Of a DNA stretch of 64,000 bases, positions 54,979 through 64,000 are shown in pieces. A program made the translations under genes and the position numbers. The first letter of the stretch is position 1, and every line of letters begins with the position of its first letter. The DNA lies in contig JADKCC010000061.1 in NCBI GenBank assembly GCA_016714785.1, forward strand, positions 1 to 64,000. Reading direction: 5' to 3'. The notes beneath the pieces were generated by a model. That model was given only the letters and a program-made list of their open reading frames with translations, was not told the origin of the DNA and ran no database searches. The DNA is from Saprospiraceae bacterium (GTDB lineage Bacteria; Bacteroidota; Bacteroidia; Chitinophagales; Saprospiraceae).

Positions 54979-57900
54979 TTATTTTGAAGCTCTAGTAAAT
55001 GACTTACCAGCATCTGCTTTCTCTACTTTCACAGGATCTCTCCTATTTATTTTAAGGTCTGCAGCCAAGTCATGTAAGATTGGGGCCGCAATAAATATTG
55101 AAGAATAAGTACCCACAACAATACCAACTAACAATGCAAACGAAAACCCTTTGATACTACTTCCACCAAACAAGAACAAGATCAAGATCACAATAACCGT
55201 TGTAAATGATGTCATCAATGTTCTAGACAATGTACTGTTGATCGCATCATTGATTATTTCATCTTTAGATTTGTGCACATGCAAACCGAAATACTCTCTG
55301 ATTCTATCAAAGATAATCACGGTGTCATTGATTGAATAACCTATCACTGTAAGGATAGCCGCAATAAATGCTTGGTCTATTTCCAATGAGAAAGGCAAAA
55401 ATCCTTTTAATAAAGAGAAAACTGCTAATACAATCAATGCATCGTGAAATAATGCAATAATCGCTCCAGCAGAATACTGCCATTTACTAAATCTCAAAAG
55501 AATATAAAGGAAGATAGCTAAGAGTGCAAATAATCCTGCATATAGTGAACTTCTCTTAAGGTCATCAGCAATCGTAGGTCCCACCTGAGAAGAACTTACA
55601 ATATGTATTTTATCAGCCCCAGATTCAGTATTAGAAAATTCTTCCAAACTTACATTACCTCCAACAGTTTTATTGATACCTTCATGCAATTTTGCAATTA
55701 CATTTTTAGGTGCTTCCTCGCTGTTATCATTGATCAAATAAGATGTAGTCACATTAAAAGTATTGTCTGCATCTATCTGTTTTACGATCGGTGCTGATTC
55801 AAAAGCAGCCGTTAGACCATCTCTCAATTTATCAGCATTCATGCCTTCACTACCTGTGAACTGCACGTTGTAGGAATAACCACCTTTGTAATCAACCCCT
55901 AGATCAAATCCTCTAGTAAAGATTGATATAAGCCCTGCCACAATAATTGTTCCAGAAACCATATATGCAATTCTGCGTTTTCCTATCCAGTCAGTCTTTA
56001 TATTCTTGAAAGCTCCACGAGAAAAACCAGTCCAGAATGATAAGTCATTGCCCTTTTCTACCCACCAATCTATCATCAACCGGGATACAAAAATGGCAGT
56101 AAATAGAGAACTAAGTACACCTATAATTAATACTATAGCAAATCCCTTGACAGGCCCTAGTCCGAAATAAGCTAAAATCATCGCTGTGAGTATTGTTGTC
56201 ACGTTAGCATCAATAATAGCAGAATACGAATGATAAAAACCATCAGAAATGGATTGTTTTAAGGTCTTGCCCGATTCCAATTCTTCTTTTATTCTTTCGT
56301 AAATCACCACGTTAGCATCTACCGCCATACCAATGGTCAAAACGATACCGGCTATACCAGATAACGTTAATACCGTACCAAAGCTAGAAAGTGTACCAAA
56401 AATCAAAAATACGTTGAGCAATAATGAAATGATGGCGATAATACCGGCTCCTGCATAATAAGCAAGCATTGTAATAATAACCAATAAAAAGCCCACAAGC
56501 AAAGAGTTGATACTTTGAGAAATATTGGCTTTACCTAACGAAGGTCCAACAGTGGTCTTTTGGATAATTTTAGTTCTTGCTGGCAATTTACCTACTTCCA
56601 AGATACCTGCAAAGTCAACCGCTTCTTCTACAGAAAAATTTCCCGAAATGGAAGAGTTACCTCCTGTGATCGCATTATTCACACGTGGTGCAGATACTAC
56701 TTCATTATCTAAGGCAATTGCAATTTCTCTATTACCCTCATTGGCAGCTTTGGTAGTCATTTCCGCCCACTTTTTAGCTCCAGCTGCATTCATTCTCAAA
56801 CTTACCTCTACTTCATTATTTACTGAGTTCAGTGTTTGGTCGGCACTAGTGACTACATCACCATCCAATGGTGCTGCATCTGAAGTAGAAAGACCTTTGA
56901 TCAAATACAATTCGTAATTATTAGTCAATTTACCATCCACGTCTTCGCCTGGTTTATATGACCACATAAATTTTGAGTTCTTAGGGAAAAGTGCCTTTAC
57001 ATCTTCTCTTTCTAATATCTTACTAATATTATTACGTTTGCTTTTATCTGCCACACCCATTACCGTTTGATAAAGGTTGCCCGAATTCAATGTTAAAGCA
57101 CTTAATAATGTGCCTGTAGCAGTGGTGGTATTGTCGGCATTCGCTATAGATAAGTCAGGAACTTGCATGGTATCAATAATAGCGCCTGTATTGTCAAAAA
57201 TAACAGAATCTCTCATTGCAACTACAGCAGTACTGTCTTTAACTGAAGGTGCACCACCGTTGGCCATTTTGTCTGCCATTTGGAAAGCCTGCATGATACC
57301 CGCATCATTATATCTGTAGGTATCCCAAAACTCCAATTTTGCACTTCTAGTTAGGAACTCTTCAGCTCTTTGCTGGTTATCAATACCAGGCATTTCTACT
57401 GTAATCAAGTCTCTATTTGGGTCCAAAGATACATTAGGCTGTGCCACACCCAATTTGTCAATCCTTTGCTTCAATCTTTCAAATGTGAGTTTTACAGTCT
57501 CATTCGCTTTTTGACGAATCAAAGCAGTAATGGCACCATCATTTGAATTAGCACTTACTTCACCTAACGCATCACTTTTTGCAAAAAGCTTTGACAACTT
57601 ATCAGGTCCTGCAATAGCTCTATACTGATCAGTAAATAAAGTAATGAAATCAGATTGCGATGTTTTCATAGCATCATCTGCATTCGCGAGTGCCTTTAAA
57701 AATTCAGGATTATTGGCATTCCTACCAGCTAAACCCTTTAAAAAGTCACTTAAGTCAACTTGTAGCAAAGCACTCATACCGCCTTTTAGATCCAATCCTA
57801 AAGCTAACTGCTGTTGCTTTAACTCACTATATGTGTACTCCTTAATCATCGGAATACTAAATACAGGAGTGCCAGATACAGAATCCAAATAGTTGGCTCT

Positions 57901-58074
57901 TGCCAATTTGAATTCAGATGATACTGGATCATTTACACTTTTACCTGTCATCTTTGACGCATAAGCATCTGCTGCGTTTTCCGCCTTATTTGTGGGTATG
58001 AAATAAGCAAATTGTAATAAACAAACTGCTATGATCAGCACCAAAAACACTTTTACTAAACCTTTTCCTTGCAT
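54979..58074 (-). CDS. secDF: Fused protein translocase subunit SecDF
   Basis: A 1031-residue proton-driven export motor with SecD and SecF fused, the usual state in Bacteroidota. The SecD half has LGLDLKGGMSALLQVDL (P1 region), an expanded periplasmic P1 domain, TVGPSLGKANISQS and VDANVVIYERIKEEL. The SecF half has GVDYKGGYSYNVQF, TLTVIGYSINDTVIIFDRIREY and the C-terminal TSFTTVIVILILFLFGG. Both halves carry the conserved TM Asp/Arg residues. A minus-strand TATATTTG at 58118-58111 is the likely -7 element. Confidence 0.97.
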   Translation of the reverse strand: MQGKGLVKVFLVLIIAVCLLQFAYFIPTNKAENAADAYASKMTGKSVNDPVSSEFKLARANYLDSVSGTPVFSIPMIKEYTYSELKQQQLALGLDLKGGMSALLQVDLSDFLKGLAGRNANNPEFLKALANADDAMKTSQSDFITLFTDQYRAIAGPDKLSKLFAKSDALGEVSANSNDGAITALIRQKANETVKLTFERLKQRIDKLGVAQPNVSLDPNRDLITVEMPGIDNQQRAEEFLTRSAKLEFWDTYRYNDAGIMQAFQMADKMANGGAPSVKDSTAVVAMRDSVIFDNTGAIIDTMQVPDLSIANADNTTTATGTLLSALTLNSGNLYQTVMGVADKSKRNNISKILEREDVKALFPKNSKFMWSYKPGEDVDGKLTNNYELYLIKGLSTSDAAPLDGDVVTSADQTLNSVNNEVEVSLRMNAAGAKKWAEMTTKAANEGNREIAIALDNEVVSAPRVNNAITGGNSSISGNFSVEEAVDFAGILEVGKLPARTKIIQKTTVGPSLGKANISQSINSLLVGFLLVIITMLAYYAGAGIIAIISLLLNVFLIFGTLSSFGTVLTLSGIAGIVLTIGMAVDANVVIYERIKEELESGKTLKQSISDGFYHSYSAIIDANVTTILTAMILAYFGLGPVKGFAIVLIIGVLSSLFTAIFVSRLMIDWWVEKGNDLSFWTGFSRGAFKNIKTDWIGKRRIAYMVSGTIIVAGLISIFTRGFDLGVDYKGGYSYNVQFTGSEGMNADKLRDGLTAAFESAPIVKQIDADNTFNVTTSYLINDNSEEAPKNVIAKLHEGINKTVGGNVSLEEFSNTESGADKIHIVSSSQVGPTIADDLKRSSLYAGLFALLAIFLYILLRFSKWQYSAGAIIALFHDALIVLAVFSLLKGFLPFSLEIDQAFIAAILTVIGYSINDTVIIFDRIREYFGLHVHKSKDEIINDAINSTLSRTLMTSFTTVIVILILFLFGGSSIKGFSFALLVGIVVGTYSSIFIAAPILHDLAADLKINRRDPVKVEKADAGKSFTRASK

Positions 58075-58405
58075 GGTATTAAAATATCATTATTTTTTCA
58101 AAAAACAGCGCAAATATAAGGCTTTTAGCAAATTAAATAGTCTTTGTAGAAAACATATATTGATTTTTTTCTAAAAAAAATATAATTATCTCATTTACAA
58201 TTATTTACAAAGTAAAAAAAATTGAATTAAGAAACCAGTTTGTGAGTTTTTTTTTCATTATCATCAAGAGATTAACTTGTTTTTTAAAAATAAACCAAAT
58301 TATTTATAAAAAATATGATACTTTTATGAACTTATTCCCATAAAATTCGCTTAATTTGTACCGAAACCAATATTGGTCAAATTTTTTAAATCATTATGTA
58401 AAATT
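58075..58405. other. Divergent intergenic region between secDF and the LysM gene
   Basis: About 331 AT-rich bases with the secDF -7 element at 58118-58111. A TTG at 58373 in frame with the LysM gene is unlikely to be its start. Nothing else stands out. Confidence 0.4.
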
Positions 58406-58909
58406 ATGGGTTTATTTTCATTTTTAAAATCAGCAGGTGCAAAATTATTAGGCAATAAGGCAGCTGAGAATGATGCTAAAGTTGTTACTCCTGCTGCAGA
58501 TGCATCTATGGAAGCGCTTAAAGAAGCAAATAACAAAAACAGAGCCGCTGCTTTAGCCTCTCAAGTGGTAAGTCATGGTATTTTAGTAGAAAATCTTGAC
58601 ATCGTAGTAGATGATGACGCTGCTACTGTATATGGTCAGGTAGAAACAACTTCTGCTAAAGAAAAAGTAATCTTGATAGTAGGAAATACAGAGGGTATTG
58701 CAACAGTAGATGACAGAATTTCAGTAATAGCCCCTGAACCAGAGGCAACTTTCTATACTGTCCAAAAAGGTGATTCATTGTCTAAAATTGCCAAAGAGCA
58801 CTATGGAGATATGATGAAATATCCAGTTATATTTGAAGCCAACAAACCAATGCTGACTTCTCCTGATCTTATTTATCCAGGTCAGGTATTAAGAATACCT
58901 GCGTTGTGA
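58406..58909 (+). CDS. BON-LysM protein (YgaU/Kbp-like)
   Basis: A 167-residue cytosolic protein starting MGLFSFLKSAGAKLLG, as in the YgaU/Kbp family. A BON domain fills about residues 50-110 (VENLDIVVDDDAATVYGQVET) and a LysM domain fills residues about 117-165 (FYTVQKGDSLSKIAKEHYGD, IYPGQVLRIP). E. coli Kbp binds K+. Whether this one does is unknown. The start at 58406 is chosen over TTG at 58373 for its family-like N-terminus. A terminator lies 25 bp after the stop. Confidence 0.92.
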   Translation: MGLFSFLKSAGAKLLGNKAAENDAKVVTPAADASMEALKEANNKNRAAALASQVVSHGILVENLDIVVDDDAATVYGQVETTSAKEKVILIVGNTEGIATVDDRISVIAPEPEATFYTVQKGDSLSKIAKEHYGDMMKYPVIFEANKPMLTSPDLIYPGQVLRIPAL

Positions 58910-58933
58910 TCGTAATTTAGATTACACTAATGT

Positions 58934-58975
58934 AAAAAAGCCATCTTTGAAAATATATTCTTGGGTGGCTTTTTT
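58934..58975 (+). terminator. Terminator of the LysM gene
   Basis: AAAAAAGCCA / TGGCTTTTTT perfect 10-bp stem with an A/T-rich loop and a T-run. It overlaps the 5' part of a longer M1 peptidase ORF, which supports the later start of that gene. Confidence 0.8.
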
Positions 58976-59063
58976 TGTTTTATTAGTCAGTACTCCAGTA
59001 TCCTTCAAAACACATTTTATTTTCAAGCTTAAATCTTCGTTTCAACTAAAATATATCATATCC

Positions 59064-60989
59064 ATGAAATTCATAAAACCCATATTATTAGCATTGCTAT
59101 ATTTAAGCACCAACGTGTTGAGCAGTCAAGAAACAGATAAAGATGTAAAATATATCACCAAAGGTTGGAAAGATTTTGATGGATCGAGAACTTTAAGCAC
59201 ATTCACGACTTCGTATGATGTCAATTATTACAGATTAAGAATAACTGTTGATCCTGGTGTACACTACATTAATGGTGCTGTTACCACCTACTTCAAGCCA
59301 AAAACAGCAGATTTTAATACCATTTATTTTAATTTGAGAAATAATATGATAGTAGATTCTGTAAAATACCACGGTAATTTGGTACCCAATTACTTTTTTA
59401 ATACATCTACCTCATTACAAATAAATCTACCAAATACCTTAACCCAAAATATTAATGACTCTATAACGGTATATTATCAAGGTGCTCCAATGATAGATGC
59501 CTTTGGTGCCTTCAAAAGCAGTACTACCTTTTGTTTACCTCCAAATAACAAGGTAATGTGGACACTTTCAGAACCTTATGGTGCAAAAAACTGGTGGCCT
59601 TGCAAAGAGACACTTGATGATAAAGCAGACTCATTAGATATGGTAGTCACTTGCCCTATCCCATATAAAGTAGGAAGCAATGGCTTATTGACCCAAGAGA
59701 TAACCAATCAAAATAATACTAAAACATATATTTGGAAGCACAGATATCCCATCCCAGCCTATTTAGTCGCATTTGCGGTAGCTGACTATTCTACCTATTC
59801 AGATTGGGTACCTGTGGCAGGAAGCCCACCGATCGAAGTGTTAAATTATATCTACCCTTGCGAAACAGTTGCACCTACCAAGACACCATTGATGATCCCT
59901 ATGTTTCAATATTTTATTGAAAAATTTGGGGAATATCCCTATAAAAATGAAAAATATGGCCATGCACAGTGTGGATTCAGTGGTGGTATGGAACACTCAA
60001 CCATGAGTTTTATGGGTGGTTTCAGCAAAATGCTCTTGGCACATGAGTTGGCACATCAGTGGTTTGGAGATAAAATCACCTGTGGCTCCTGGCAAGATAT
60101 CTGGCTTAATGAAGGTTTTGCCACCTATCTAGAAGGACTAACATGTGAACAAGGTTGGGGAGACCAAACATGGCCAAATTGGAAAACTAGCAAAATAAAT
60201 AATGTTACTAGCAATAATTTTGGATCGACGTATGTGACAGATACCTCTAATGTCGGAAGTATATTCAATGGTAGATTGGTTTATAACAAGGGGGCATTGA
60301 TCTTACACATGCTTAGATTGAAATTGGGAGATCAAATGTTTTTTGACGGAATATATAATTACATAAATAGTCCAGTGTTATCTTATGGATTCGCAAAATC
60401 AGGTGACTTCAAAAGTGTTATGGAAACCACATCAAATATAGATTTAACTGAATTCTTTAATGATTGGCTATATAATCAAGGATTTCCATATTATAATATT
60501 TTGTGGGCAAAGGATAACTTATGCAATAAAGTATATGTAAATATTTATCAAACCCACTCTGCTGGCTTAGACAATTTCTTTGAAATGAAAGTACCAATTA
60601 GGTTTTCTGATGGTGTTAATAATGCGACCGTCATCTTTGACCAAAATGGCCCAGCTCAATTAAATTTTGAAACCCAATTGAATTTTTCGCCTACCTCCGC
60701 TTCTTTTGATCCAGATCTATGGTTGTGTGCAAAAGCTACCATTAATGAGATACCATTCAATAGTAATCAAAGGCATATCACTTGGACAGGTGCTTCTGAC
60801 AACAATTGGTTTAATGCTGGAAACTGGGACTGTGGCATACCTACAGCTACAGACAAAGTTACTATTCCTGATGGCCTCCCTGAATGTATCATACCCACTG
60901 GTCTAACGGCACATTGTCGCCAATTGAAAGTACAATCGGATGCATCTCTCAATATAGAAAAAGATGCTACCCTTCAAATTCATGAATGA
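59064..60989 (+). CDS. M1 family aminopeptidase with C-terminal extension
   Basis: A 641-residue exported zinc peptidase. Signal peptide MKFIKPILLALLYLSTNVLSS; exopeptidase motif GGMEHSTM; zinc site H327ELAHQW with E350 (LNEGF), all present. The last 65 residues (ITWTGASDNNWFNAGNWDCGIPTATDKVTIPDG...) form a small beta-rich module seen in Bacteroidota surface proteins, but the chain ends (LQIHE) without the usual T9SS sorting domain. The start at 59064 is chosen because the upstream ORF part carries a terminator. Confidence 0.93.
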   Translation: MKFIKPILLALLYLSTNVLSSQETDKDVKYITKGWKDFDGSRTLSTFTTSYDVNYYRLRITVDPGVHYINGAVTTYFKPKTADFNTIYFNLRNNMIVDSVKYHGNLVPNYFFNTSTSLQINLPNTLTQNINDSITVYYQGAPMIDAFGAFKSSTTFCLPPNNKVMWTLSEPYGAKNWWPCKETLDDKADSLDMVVTCPIPYKVGSNGLLTQEITNQNNTKTYIWKHRYPIPAYLVAFAVADYSTYSDWVPVAGSPPIEVLNYIYPCETVAPTKTPLMIPMFQYFIEKFGEYPYKNEKYGHAQCGFSGGMEHSTMSFMGGFSKMLLAHELAHQWFGDKITCGSWQDIWLNEGFATYLEGLTCEQGWGDQTWPNWKTSKINNVTSNNFGSTYVTDTSNVGSIFNGRLVYNKGALILHMLRLKLGDQMFFDGIYNYINSPVLSYGFAKSGDFKSVMETTSNIDLTEFFNDWLYNQGFPYYNILWAKDNLCNKVYVNIYQTHSAGLDNFFEMKVPIRFSDGVNNATVIFDQNGPAQLNFETQLNFSPTSASFDPDLWLCAKATINEIPFNSNQRHITWTGASDNNWFNAGNWDCGIPTATDKVTIPDGLPECIIPTGLTAHCRQLKVQSDASLNIEKDATLQIHE

Positions 60990-61037
60990 TGCAAACAAAA
61001 AGTTTCTGAATAAATAACATTTTACCCACCTAAAAAA

Positions 61038-61073
61038 AAATCTCTTTTATATAATTAAACATAAAAGAGATTT
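61038..61073. terminator. Bidirectional terminator between M1 peptidase and pruA
   Basis: AAATCTCTTTTAT / ATAAAAGAGATTT perfect 13-bp stem with a 10-base loop between convergent genes. Confidence 0.75.
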
Positions 61074-61105
61074 TTAATTTATTTGTAACTATTAATTAGA
61101 ACCAA

Positions 61106-62738
61106 TTACTCTTCGCTCATAAACGGATATTTGTAATCAGTTGGTGGTACGAAGTTTTCTTTGATTGTCCTAGCCGAAACCCATCGGAATAAGTTGAGGA
61201 TAGAACCAGCTTTATCATTAGTTCCTGATGCTCTCGCTCCACCAAATGGTTGTTGGCCTACTACTGCTCCTGTTGGTTTGTCATTGATATAAAAATTGCC
61301 CGCTGCATTTTTGAGTTTATCCACACCTACCTTAAGGGCATATCTATCTTTAGAAAAAATAGCCCCCGTCAATGCATAAGGTCCTGTCTTATCTACTAAC
61401 TCCAAAGTTTGTTCATACTGTTCGTCTTCATAAACATATATAGTTAGAACAGGGCCAAATAACTCTTCACACATTGTTACATAATAAGGATCTTTAACTT
61501 TGATCACTGTGGGCTCTATAAAATAGCCATGGGTTTTGTCAAAATCACCACCTGCTACTATCTCACAATTAGGATCGCTTTTGGCAGCTGCGATAAACGA
61601 AGTAATTTTGTTAAATGCTTTTTCGTCAATGACAGCATTGATAAAATTTCTGAAATCTTCTGGGCTACCCATTTTAAAATCCTGCAGGTCTTCTTGCAAA
61701 TATCTTTTGACATCCGCCCATAAAGAATTAGGTATGTAAGCACGGGATGCAGCGGAACATTTTTGTCCTTGGAATTCGAAAGCTCCTCGAGATAGACCCA
61801 CTGCAACTTCTTTGGCATTGGCCGATGCGTGTGCCACTACAAAATCTTTGCCACCCGTCTCACCCACCAATCTTGGGTATGTTTTATATTTATGTATGTT
61901 TTCTCCTATGGTTTTCCAAATCTTCTGAAAAACGCCGGTGCTTCCTGTGAAATGTATGCCCGCAAAATCAGGATGGTTGAATATGACTTCCCCAGCAGTT
62001 GGGCCATCGACAAATACCAAGTTGATGACACCCGGTGGTAATCCTGCTTCCTCATAAATCTCCATGATGACAGCTGCTGAATAAATTTGGGTTTCTGATG
62101 GTTTCCAAACCACGGTATTGCCTAACATGGCTGGTGCTCCACAAAGGTTGGCTGCGATGGATGTAAAATTGAATGGTGTCAATGCAAAAATAAAACCTTC
62201 TAATGGCCTGTATTCCAATCTATTCCAAATACCCTTAGCACTCTCAGGTTGTTGTGCATACATTTCTGTCATGTACTGCACATTAAATCTGAAAAAATCA
62301 GCCAATTCGCAGACAGCATCTATTTCTGATTGATAAATATTTTTGGACTGACCGAGCATGGTTGCGGCATTCATTTTGGCCCGATACGGTCCTGTCAGTA
62401 AGTCCGCAGCTTTCAAAAAATATTGCGGCTCTATCTTGCCATGGCATATCTTCCCATGATTTTTTTGCTTCCAAAGCTGCATGAATGGCCATCTCAACAT
62501 GCGACCTATCACCTTGTGAATAAGTGCCTAAGGTATGGGTAAGCTCATGCGGTGGGTGAATGGATTTCTTATGGTCTGTATAAACTTTTTTGTCGCCGAT
62601 AAACATAGGTATATCTACTTTGACGTTTTTCAGTGCTACAAGTGTTTCTTTAACACTTTTTCTTTCTGGTGATCCAGGAGCATAAGCCATAACTGGCTCG
62701 TTGGTCGCCACTGGTACTTTAAAAAATGAATTTGACAT
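61106..62738 (-). CDS. pruA: L-glutamate gamma-semialdehyde dehydrogenase, frameshifted
   Basis: Oxidises glutamate semialdehyde to glutamate with NAD in proline degradation. Two frames together give about 543 residues. The N-terminal frame (62738 down to about 62420) covers MSNSFFKVPVATNEP to PWQDRAAIF. The C-terminal frame covers LKAADLLTGPYRAKMN to the end. Family motifs are FTGSTGVF, GETGGKDFVVAH (Glu), GQKCSAASRAY (catalytic Cys) and EELFGPVLTIYVYED. The break sits in a T6 run (minus strand ATATTTTTTGAAAG). Removing one T gives IFLKAADLL and restores the frame. Sequencing error is the likelier cause. Confidence 0.9.
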
Positions 62739-62753
62739 AATATTGGGTTAAAT

Positions 62754-63227
62754 TTATTTAGGTTCTGATAATTCAAGGGCAATTATAGGCGGCACAAAAG
62801 GTGTCACATTGCCATTTCCCTTTATGATCTCTCTCACAATGGTAGAACTAATGTGAGAAAACTCTGGAAGACTTATTAAAAAAATGGTTTCTAATTCTTC
62901 TCCAATGATAGTATTGAGCTGAGAAATCGTTTTTTCATAATCAAAATCTGATGCATTTCGTAGCCCTCTGATAAGGTAATGGGCCTTTTGCTCGGCGCAA
63001 AACTTAACCGTCAATCCTTCAAAGTGAGCTATTTCTATTTTTGATTCATTGGCGAAAACATCCCGTAACCATGCTAATCTTTTCTCCAATGGGAAAAGTG
63101 TACTTTTTTGGCTATTGACACCTACTGCTACTATAATCTTATCGAAGAGCGGTACAGCTCTATTGACCAAATTTACATGGCCGAGAGTGATAGGATCGAA
63201 TGAACCTGGAAATACCGCTATCTTCAT
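62754..63227 (-). CDS. coaD: Phosphopantetheine adenylyltransferase
   Basis: Fourth step of coenzyme A synthesis. The 157 residues match the family: FPGSFDPITLGHVNLV (nucleotide-binding TxGH), LIRGLRNASDFDYE and FSHISSTIVREI (ISSTxVRE signature). It is upstream of pruA on the same strand with a 15-bp gap, so they may share a transcript. Confidence 0.97.
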   Translation of the reverse strand: MKIAVFPGSFDPITLGHVNLVNRAVPLFDKIIVAVGVNSQKSTLFPLEKRLAWLRDVFANESKIEIAHFEGLTVKFCAEQKAHYLIRGLRNASDFDYEKTISQLNTIIGEELETIFLISLPEFSHISSTIVREIIKGNGNVTPFVPPIIALELSEPK

Positions 63228-63368
63228 TATGGTGGCTATTTATAGCACAAAGGAACAAAATATTATTCTTTTGACCAATATTTTGAAAGATCAATATTGA
63301 TACAACAACTGTAAGAACCATAGACCAATCGAGTGATTAGCCATATACGGAATGAAATATATAAAAAA

Positions 63369-64000
63369 TCACCTCACAACCGTCACATCTCCCGAGTATG
63401 TAGCTATACCGTCTTTGAGTTTTATCACAGCGAGCCACGTAAATACACCGGGCACTACATCTCTTCCACCGAACTTTCCATCCCATCCTTGCTGTGGATC
63501 ATTAGCTGGGAAATTTTCTTTGGTAAACAGCAGATTGCCCCATCGGTCATAGATGGATAAGGTAGCGATGATCACCGATGCATTGTTGCTGTATCCTGTG
63601 AAGTGACCGTTGGCGCCATCGGGTGAGATGATATTGGGAAAGAAGATGTCTGTGGTGTTTTTGATGGTGAGATACAGATAATGGATAGAATCACAGGAGA
63701 TATCGGTGCTAAATATCTCGGTATATACACCCGAAGTTTCATAAGTTTGATCATTGATAGGCCACAAATATGGCTCGGACGCAATGACGGTATCGCGAAA
63801 CTCAAACTCCGGATGTATCATCAAATCGAGGGTGAGCGTAGAGTCGCATCCTTGGGCAGTTTTCAGTGGGAAACTGTAGGTGCCGCTTTGGGTATATCGT
63901 TGATTGGTCACTGGCCAAAGGTATTGTGCGCAAGCTTCTGCTTCGGTGATGATTTCATAATCAGGATTAATCGCAAGATCGAGTGTATAAGTAGAGTCGC
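63369..64000 (-). CDS. Gliding-motility C-terminal (CHU_C/T9SS) surface protein, N-terminal part outside window
   Basis: The minus strand is open from 63369 to the window edge. The last ~95 residues (FFPNIISPDGANGHFTGYSNN, YDRWGNLLFTKENFPAND, GVFTWLAVIKLKDG) are the gliding-motility-associated C-terminal domain that directs export by the type IX system. Upstream, Cys-containing repeats of about 68-80 residues with the pattern CDSTxTLDLxIxP...YLWPxxxxxYxxSGxY appear at least twice before the edge. It is therefore the end of a large repetitive surface protein. The GTG at 63911 is inside the gene. Confidence 0.88.
   Translation of the reverse strand, partial: DSTYTLDLAINPDYEIITEAEACAQYLWPVTNQRYTQSGTYSFPLKTAQGCDSTLTLDLMIHPEFEFRDTVIASEPYLWPINDQTYETSGVYTEIFSTDISCDSIHYLYLTIKNTTDIFFPNIISPDGANGHFTGYSNNASVIIATLSIYDRWGNLLFTKENFPANDPQQGWDGKFGGRDVVPGVFTWLAVIKLKDGIATYSGDVTVVR

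Noticed and set aside
56525..57892. Plus-strand ORFs opposite secDF
   Set aside because: They lie entirely antisense to a well-conserved gene and have no family match; treated as shadows.
58947..59063. Upstream start of the M1 peptidase
   Set aside because: The segment contains the terminator of the LysM gene; the signal peptide begins at 59064.

Overview
The window reads as a chromosomal contig from an uncultured member of the Bacteroidota, most likely a Saprospiraceae-type organism. The AT-rich base composition, promoters of the TTG-19 bp-TAnnTTTG type, weak Shine-Dalgarno sites, three tandem DUF4252 genes behind an ECF sigma factor, a DUF5683 gene beside parAB, the L28-L33-DUF4295-FtsY cluster, a fused SecDF, a PorE-like OmpA lipoprotein and a gliding-motility C-terminal protein all fit this. 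The family-level placement is inference.

Layout. 1-3362: an IS21-family element (istA, istB, multiple TGACCCC end repeats) sits inside a minus-strand gene of unknown function. Removing it rejoins the two halves in frame. 3.4-5.9 kb: small, poorly characterised minus-strand genes. 6.2-6.96 kb: a gene-free stretch with a strict 21-bp period. 7.1-12.2 kb: ung, a DUF423 membrane protein, an S10-type carboxypeptidase and a polysaccharide flippase. 12.3-15.1 kb: ECF sigma factor, membrane regulator and three DUF4252 proteins. 15.4-25.4 kb: subtilase, pepT, a Nudix-type regulator, a MazG-like protein, an orphan TRAP binding protein, and a run of RsbU-type phosphatase, TM2/SHOCT, CBS and POTRA-barrel genes. 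25.9-30.2 kb: two short SSBs and a Dna2-like nuclease-helicase. 30.4-34 kb: a membrane-domain/S41 fusion and a LytTR regulator. 34.3-36.3 kb: a two-gene cassette of AAA ATPase plus HNH nuclease that looks like the Septu anti-phage system, with the nuclease frameshifted. 36.4-39.9 kb: succinate dehydrogenase sdhCAB. 40-47 kb: redoxin-dockerin fusion, flavin reductase, UPF0173 hydrolase, parA-parB-DUF5683-corA. 47.1-54.4 kb: tRNA-Arg, ribosomal proteins, ftsY, two porins and a PorE-like protein. 55-64 kb: secDF, LysM/BON protein, M1 peptidase, pruA, coaD and the end of a large surface protein.

Systems. Chromosome partitioning (parAB), respiration (sdhCAB), protein export (ftsY, secDF) and type IX secretion/gliding (PorE-like protein, gliding-motility C-terminal domain) are core functions. 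The accessory content is the IS21 insertion, the Septu-like cassette, the Dna2/SSB group and the 21-bp array.

Quality caution. Three genes (sdhA, pruA and the Septu-like HNH gene) each carry one frameshift, two of them in homopolymers. At 54.55-54.78 kb there is a poly-G/poly-A tract, bounded by inverted repeats, that is unlike the rest of the window. Consensus or assembly error must be considered before any of these is called biological.
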